This document shows, piece by piece, positions 5,688-9,312 of a stretch of 9,312 bases of DNA; position 1 is the first letter of the stretch, and every line of letters begins with the position of its first letter. The DNA is from JACKII01 sp041687435 (GTDB taxonomy: Bacteria; Pseudomonadota; Alphaproteobacteria; Bin95). A model generated the notes under the pieces. The model worked only from the letters and a program-made list of their open reading frames with translations, was not told the DNA's origin and did not search any database. Where the stretch lies: the NCBI GenBank assembly GCA_041687435.1, contig JAWLBX010000046.1, positions 1 through 9,312 of the forward strand. The letters run 5' to 3'. Made by a program: the position numbers and the translations under genes.

Positions 5688-6860
5688 ATGAGTTTGAAAG
5701 GCAAGGCCTATATCGCAGGGATCTATGAGCATCCCACGCGAAAAGCGCCCGACTTATCCACCCCGCAAATCCACATGGAAAGCGCCATCGGTGCGCTGGC
5801 CGATGCCGGGCTGACGCTCGACGACGTGGATGCCTACTACTGCGCCGGCGATGCGCCAGGCCTCGGCCCGCTGTCGATGATCGAGTATATCGGCCTGAAA
5901 AACGTCCGGCACATGGACTCGACCGACACCGGTGGCTCGTCCTACGTGCTGCATGTCGAGCATGCGGCGATGGCAATTGCCATGGGCAAGGCCAAGGTCT
6001 GCCTGATCACACTCGCAGGACGGCCCCGCTCCGAAGGCCAGAACACCGGTACCGGCGCCCGCGCATTCACCGGCGCGCCGGACGAGGGTTTCGAGCAGAT
6101 TTTCGGCACCACCGTCGTCAACATGTACGCCATGGCCGCGCAGCGCCACATGTACGAGTACGGCACCACCAGCGAACAGCTCGCCTGGATCAAGGTTGCT
6201 GCCAGCCAGCATGCCCAGCACAACGAGCACGCCCTGCTGCGTGACGTGGTGACGGTCGAAGACGTGGTGAACTCGCCGATGATCGCCGACCCGCTGCACC
6301 GGCTCGACTGCTGCGTCATCACCGATGGCGGCGGCGCGATTGTCGTCGTTGCGCCGGAGATCATGAAGTCGCTCAAGCGGCCGAAAATCAAACTGCTCGG
6401 CGCCGGCGAATCGCCGAAAAACATCCTCGGCGGCAAGGTCGACCTGACCTACAGCGGCGCGCGCTTCTCCGGGCCGATTGCGTTCGCTGAAGCAGGCGTG
6501 AAGCCCTCCGACATCAAATATGCCTCTATCTATGACAGCTTTACCATCACGGTGCTGGAGCAGATCGAGGATCTGGGCTTCTGCGAAAAGGGCAAGGGCG
6601 GCGCCTTTGTCAGCGACGGCAACCTGATCAGCGGTGTCGGCAAACTGCCGTTCAACACCGACGGCGGCGGTCTCTGCAACAACCACCCGGCCAACCGCGG
6701 CGGCCTGACCAAGGTGCTGGAAGCCGTGCGCCAGGCACGCGGCGAAGCGCACCCGAAGGTGCAGGTGCCGAACTGCGACCTGGTGCTCGCCCATGGCACC
6801 GGCGGCTCGCTCGGCACGCGCCATGGCTCGGCAACGATCATTCTGGAGCGCGAAAACTAA
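5688..6860 (+). CDS. SCP-x-like thiolase-fold protein lacking the nucleophilic Cys
   Basis: A 390-residue thiolase-fold protein of the SCP-x/lipid-transfer branch, often annotated acetyl-CoA acetyltransferase. Fold landmarks are AYIAGIYEHPTRKAPD (7-22), ALADAGLTLDDVDAYYCAG (36-54), HAAMAIAMGKAKVCLIT (92-108), DGGGAIVV (213-220), the YDSFT segment (282-286), GGGLCNNHPANRGG (326-339) and AHGTGGSLGTRHG (368-380). In a standard thiolase the nucleophilic Cys sits in the helix start that here reads TDTGGSS (79-85), and the second catalytic Cys sits where this protein has HGTGG (369-373). Both are replaced; the His of the NHP motif (H333) remains. This pattern resembles Cys-less SCP-x homologues such as the steroid side-chain aldolase Ltp2, which work with a DUF35 partner and use Tyr; Y282 is a candidate. 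The next gene is exactly such a partner. The substrate is probably an acyl-CoA; its identity is unknown. Confidence 0.88.
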   Translation: MSLKGKAYIAGIYEHPTRKAPDLSTPQIHMESAIGALADAGLTLDDVDAYYCAGDAPGLGPLSMIEYIGLKNVRHMDSTDTGGSSYVLHVEHAAMAIAMGKAKVCLITLAGRPRSEGQNTGTGARAFTGAPDEGFEQIFGTTVVNMYAMAAQRHMYEYGTTSEQLAWIKVAASQHAQHNEHALLRDVVTVEDVVNSPMIADPLHRLDCCVITDGGGAIVVVAPEIMKSLKRPKIKLLGAGESPKNILGGKVDLTYSGARFSGPIAFAEAGVKPSDIKYASIYDSFTITVLEQIEDLGFCEKGKGGAFVSDGNLISGVGKLPFNTDGGGLCNNHPANRGGLTKVLEAVRQARGEAHPKVQVPNCDLVLAHGTGGSLGTRHGSATIILEREN

Positions 6861-7246
6861 TGGCTGAACGTCAAATCCCCGCCCCGCCGGTCAACCCGGA
6901 AACCCAGCCCTGGTGGGATGCCTGCAAAGAGGGCAAATTCCTGATTCCGAAGGACAACTCCAATGGGGAGCTGTTCTGGTACCCGCGCAAGAACTCGCCG
7001 CTGACCGGCTCTTCGGACATTGGCTGGGTCGAAGCATCGGGCAAGGGCACGATCTATAGCCACTCGACGCTGTGGCGGGCCGATCCGGCTTATTGCATCG
7101 CCTATATCACGCTCGACGAGGGCGTGACGGTGATGAGCAATATCGTCGACACTGACTTCAAGACCGTGAAAATCGGACAAAAGGTCGAACTGGTCTGGAA
7201 AAACGCAGCCGACGGCCAGCCGATCGCCTGCTTCAAGGTCGCCTGA
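6860..7246 (+). CDS. DUF35 OB-fold protein without zinc ligands
   Basis: A 128-residue protein of the DUF35 family (rubredoxin-like zinc ribbon plus OB fold). These proteins partner thiolase-like enzymes and acyl-CoA hydratases, bind CoA substrates and complete the active site. The N-terminal helix PETQPWWDACKEGKF (13-27), the ribbon region (28-55), WVEASGKGTIYSHSTLWR (56-73) at the start of the OB fold, and AYITLDEGVTVMSNIV (81-96) all match. The ribbon normally carries two CxxC pairs. Here they read DNSN (32-35, followed by Gly) and SPLT (46-49, after YPR), so all four ligands are replaced while spacing is kept. The start ATG overlaps the thiolase stop as TAATG, and GGAG lies at 6845-6848, so the two are co-translated. 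It is the last gene before a strong terminator. The partner role is inferred from family and context. Confidence 0.9.
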   Translation: MAERQIPAPPVNPETQPWWDACKEGKFLIPKDNSNGELFWYPRKNSPLTGSSDIGWVEASGKGTIYSHSTLWRADPAYCIAYITLDEGVTVMSNIVDTDFKTVKIGQKVELVWKNAADGQPIACFKVA

Positions 7247-7262
7247 CCGGAATCGCCGGCCA

Positions 7263-7300
7263 AACGCCCGCGGCGGCCTGGAAGGGCTGCCGCGGGCGTT
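7263..7300 (+). terminator. Rho-independent terminator of the thiolase/DUF35 operon
   Basis: AACGCCCGCGGC (7263-7274) pairs perfectly with 7289-7300. The stem extends inward by four more pairs, including one G-U, around a six-base loop. TTGTTCTGT follows as an interrupted U-tract. It begins 16 bases after the DUF35 stop and closes the operon. Confidence 0.85.
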
Positions 7301-7495
7301 GTTCTGTCGGGTATCGCAGGCGTCAGCGGTTCTTGGCGCGACAAAATCGCACCGAAGACCGCATCCGGGGAACCCCGAGACCGGAATTACCCTGACCTTT
7401 CACACAATCTGTTACCGCGTTTAACATGGTATCGTACAAACATCCTCTCGCGCACGCCCCGGCGCTGTTGACAATGATGGCAAGCTCAGCAGGGT

Positions 7496-7586
7496 CTTTA
7501 GGAATATGTTCAATTTGCCTTCATATTGCCATTATATTTTAAGTACATACGTATATTATTAGATTAAATTTAATTTTCTTTATGCC
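7496..7586 (+). promoter_or_regulatory. AT-rich upstream region of the RTX gene
   Basis: The gap 7301-7634 has no convincing gene. Its first part (7301-7495) is ordinary GC-rich sequence with a perfect TTGACA (7468-7473) that lacks a good -10 at the right distance. From about 7496 to 7586 composition drops sharply to strongly AT-rich. This stretch holds a perfect 12-bp palindrome ATTAAATTTAAT (7563-7574), the 8-bp palindrome ATACGTAT (7547-7554) and several -10-like hexamers such as TATATT (7533-7538). One possible pair is TTGCCT (7515-7520) with TTTAAG after 17 bases. It is probably the promoter and a regulator-binding region of the downstream gene, or a trace of transfer. No single promoter can be chosen. 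Confidence 0.5.
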
Positions 7587-7634
7587 CATGTTATCCAGGG
7601 TCCTCCTCTACGATCAGGACGGGCACCCCCCCAC

Positions 7635-9312
7635 ATGGCGAACCTTTATGTCGGCGCACGCGGGACCTTTGCGTCTTTGAGTGCTGCGGTCGCGGCCTCG
7701 GCTGCAAACGACACGATCTATCTGGCAGAAGGCACCTATTTCAACGATCCGGTGGAACTCAATCACTCCCTGACCATTATCGGCCAGGGCAATGGCGCGC
7801 GGCTGGAATGGACCGGGGGCAGCATTCCCAACGGCAAGGGCATCCTGGTCGCAAAGTCTGCTGTGGCCGATCTGGTAATCGATAATGTGGATTTCGTCGG
7901 CGCAAAAGACGCAGACCGGAACGGCGCCGGCATTCGGTTCGAAGGCACCAGTCTGTCAGTCACCAACAGCGCGTTCATCAGAAATCAGGACGGCATCCTC
8001 GCCACCGCAAAACCGGATGCGGTCATCACTGTCAGCGACAGCGCCTTCATCAACAACGGTTACGGCGATGGCAAGAGCCACGCCATTTACACCTCGAACA
8101 TTGCCGAACTGACCGTCACCGAAAGCATATTCCGCGGCACCAAGGTCGGACATCACATCAAGTCGATCGCCGCCAGCACGACCGTCACCGGCTCGGTGCT
8201 GGACGACGCCAATGGCGGCACCTCCCTCTCTATCGAGGCGTCGCTGGGCGGTGACCTGCTGGTCAGCGGCAACACCTTCACCCAGGGCCCTGCCGGCAAC
8301 GCCAATTTCATCTATTACTCAGTGGACCGTGGCGGCGTGCCGGGCTCGGTAACCATCGCAGACAACAGCTTCAACAACGCCGACAATATCGGCCGCATCC
8401 TCGCAAACACCACCGATGCGGTGGCCGCAATCACCGGCAATACCGTGATCAATGCCGCCGGCTCGATCATTGACATGGCGAACGGACTTTTTCTGCAGTC
8501 GGGCAATATCGTCGACGGTGCGCCGCTGCCAGCCAGTGCCTTCGACGATGGTGCAAAATACGGCACGATTGGCGGCGATACCATGATTGGCGGCGGCAAT
8601 GCCGATATCGCCAACGGCAGTGACGGCGACGATATCCTCTCTGGCAAGGGCGGCGCCGACCTGCTGTTGGGCGGCGGCGGCGATGACCGGATCTTCGGCG
8701 GCGGCGGCAATGGTATGCTCTTGGGCGGCGATGGCACCGACCTGCTGGTGGGCGGCATCAGCCCCGATTTTCTGGCAGGCAATGCCGGCGCGGATACGCT
8801 GGTCGGCCATGGCGGCAACGACGCCCTGTTCGGCGGCAGCGGTGACGACGTGCTGGTCGGCGGCAGCGGCGCCGACGACATCAATGGCGGCAACGGCACC
8901 GACACCGCAGTTTTCGCTGGCCAGTTCGGCCAGTACACCATCACAAACACCAATGCCAGCATCGGCAGCGTCTGGCGCGTCTGGGCCAACGATGCATCGC
9001 TGGATGACGGCAACGGCACCGACACGCTGCAACAGGTCGAGCACATCGCCTTCAGCAATGGCTATGTGCGCACGGATACAGGGGTTTTTGTGGCCGGAGT
9101 TGTGCTCGCGGATTATGCGGCCCTGACGGCCCTCGCCGATCCGAATTCCGGGCAGACCTACAATCTGGACCAGTTCGCCGATACGCCCGGCGCCCCGGCC
9201 GACGCGCCGCCGACGGAGCCCGACCCGGAGCCTGACCCAATCCCGGCCCCCGACCCCGATCCCACCCCCGCAGTTCCGGAGGTGACGATCAATGGCACGG
9301 CGGCGGGCGGCG
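7635..9312 (+). CDS. Beta-helix/RTX calcium-binding protein, partial (3' end outside window)
   Basis: The first 559 codons of a protein that is still open at the window end. Residues 1-290 look like a right-handed parallel beta-helix: LYVGARGTFASLSAAVAA and DTIYLAEGTYFNDPV are the usual N-cap of pectate-lyase-like folds. Recurrent N-S-x-F/N-T-F turns follow (ITNSAF-type at 111, 135, 164, 213, 245). Residues 319-426 are twelve consecutive RTX nonapeptides (GGxGxDxLx), which bind Ca2+ and fold after export. Residues 427-480 form the post-RTX segment GQYTI...DTLQQVEHIAF. A Pro/Asp-rich linker (about 517-547) precedes a new INGTAAGG block. There is no Sec signal peptide, consistent with type I secretion through a C-terminal signal not seen here. 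ATG 7635 is the only normal start after TAG 7560; the Shine-Dalgarno is weak (AGGA at 7616-7619). AlgE epimerases share beta-helix plus RTX, but their catalytic motif was not recognised, so enzyme activity is open. Confidence 0.9.
   Translation, partial: MANLYVGARGTFASLSAAVAASAANDTIYLAEGTYFNDPVELNHSLTIIGQGNGARLEWTGGSIPNGKGILVAKSAVADLVIDNVDFVGAKDADRNGAGIRFEGTSLSVTNSAFIRNQDGILATAKPDAVITVSDSAFINNGYGDGKSHAIYTSNIAELTVTESIFRGTKVGHHIKSIAASTTVTGSVLDDANGGTSLSIEASLGGDLLVSGNTFTQGPAGNANFIYYSVDRGGVPGSVTIADNSFNNADNIGRILANTTDAVAAITGNTVINAAGSIIDMANGLFLQSGNIVDGAPLPASAFDDGAKYGTIGGDTMIGGGNADIANGSDGDDILSGKGGADLLLGGGGDDRIFGGGGNGMLLGGDGTDLLVGGISPDFLAGNAGADTLVGHGGNDALFGGSGDDVLVGGSGADDINGGNGTDTAVFAGQFGQYTITNTNASIGSVWRVWANDASLDDGNGTDTLQQVEHIAFSNGYVRTDTGVFVAGVVLADYAALTALADPNSGQTYNLDQFADTPGAPADAPPTEPDPEPDPIPAPDPDPTPAVPEVTINGTAAGG
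8589..8912 (+). repeat. Twelve tandem 27-bp RTX repeats
   Basis: Twelve in-register units of nine codons encode G-G-x-G-x-D-x-L-x (residues 319-426). The Asp at position 6 is kept in eleven units; unit 5 (355-363) has Gly at that position, and unit 7 (373-381) reads GGISPDFLA, with Ser-Pro in the turn. DNA identity between units is partial, so this is an old protein repeat rather than a recent expansion. Confidence 0.9.

Noticed and set aside
5754..6824. A 356-codon open frame on the minus strand opposite the thiolase gene
   Set aside because: The thiolase frame has clear family motifs and a strong ribosome binding site; the antisense product is rich in Ala, Arg, Val and His with no recognisable domain.
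7468..7473. Perfect TTGACA -35 upstream of the RTX gene
   Set aside because: No acceptable -10 hexamer lies 16-19 bases downstream, so it is not called as a promoter.
7588..7680. A 30-codon frame overlapping the start of the RTX gene
   Set aside because: It is very short, has no ribosome binding site in the AT-rich sequence before it, and has no recognisable product; a leader peptide is possible but unsupported.

Overview
The window is GC-rich with long open frames and carries gene families typical of Alphaproteobacteria: a Usg-family protein, a Cox15-type heme A synthase, a groESL operon with a CIRCE element and an alphaproteobacterial RpoH-like promoter, and a thiolase/DUF35 pair. A free-living aerobic alphaproteobacterium, possibly Rhodospirillales-like, fits best; the order is an inference from gene content only.

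Layout. (1) 1-502: the C-terminal remnant of an IS630-family transposase, cut at its 5' side and missing one catalytic aspartate. (2) 537-932 (+): a DUF427 protein. (3) 973-1050: two hairpins between convergent genes, which best fit tandem terminators for groEL. (4) 1075-3092 (-): groES-groEL, with an RpoH-like promoter at 3175-3203 and a near-perfect CIRCE operator at 3211-3237. (5) 3389-3652 (+): usg, divergent from groES. (6) 3850-5528 (+): heme A synthase and a short AlkA-type DNA glycosylase joined by a GTGA start/stop overlap. (7) 5688-7246 (+): a two-gene operon of a Cys-less SCP-x-like thiolase and a DUF35 OB-fold protein without zinc ligands, overlapping as TAATG and closed by a strong terminator at 7263-7300. 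(8) 7301-7634: a 334-base gap whose 3' part is strikingly AT-rich and palindromic. (9) 7635-9312 (+): the first 559 codons of a large protein that runs off the window, with a right-handed beta-helix, twelve RTX nonapeptides and a Pro/Asp-rich linker; it is probably exported by a type I system.

How the parts work together. GroES and GroEL form the chaperonin, probably under both HrcA repression and RpoH activation. The heme A synthase supplies the cofactor of aa3-type oxidases; its coupling to a base-excision repair glycosylase may be only positional. The thiolase and DUF35 protein very probably form a complex acting on an acyl-CoA, but both have lost hallmark residues of their families (nucleophilic Cys; zinc-binding Cys), so ordinary thiolysis is unlikely. 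The RTX protein looks like an accessory, independently regulated surface or secreted factor. No CRISPR array, tRNA or rRNA was seen. The most interesting points are the degenerate thiolase/DUF35 pair and the beta-helix/RTX protein with its unusual upstream region.
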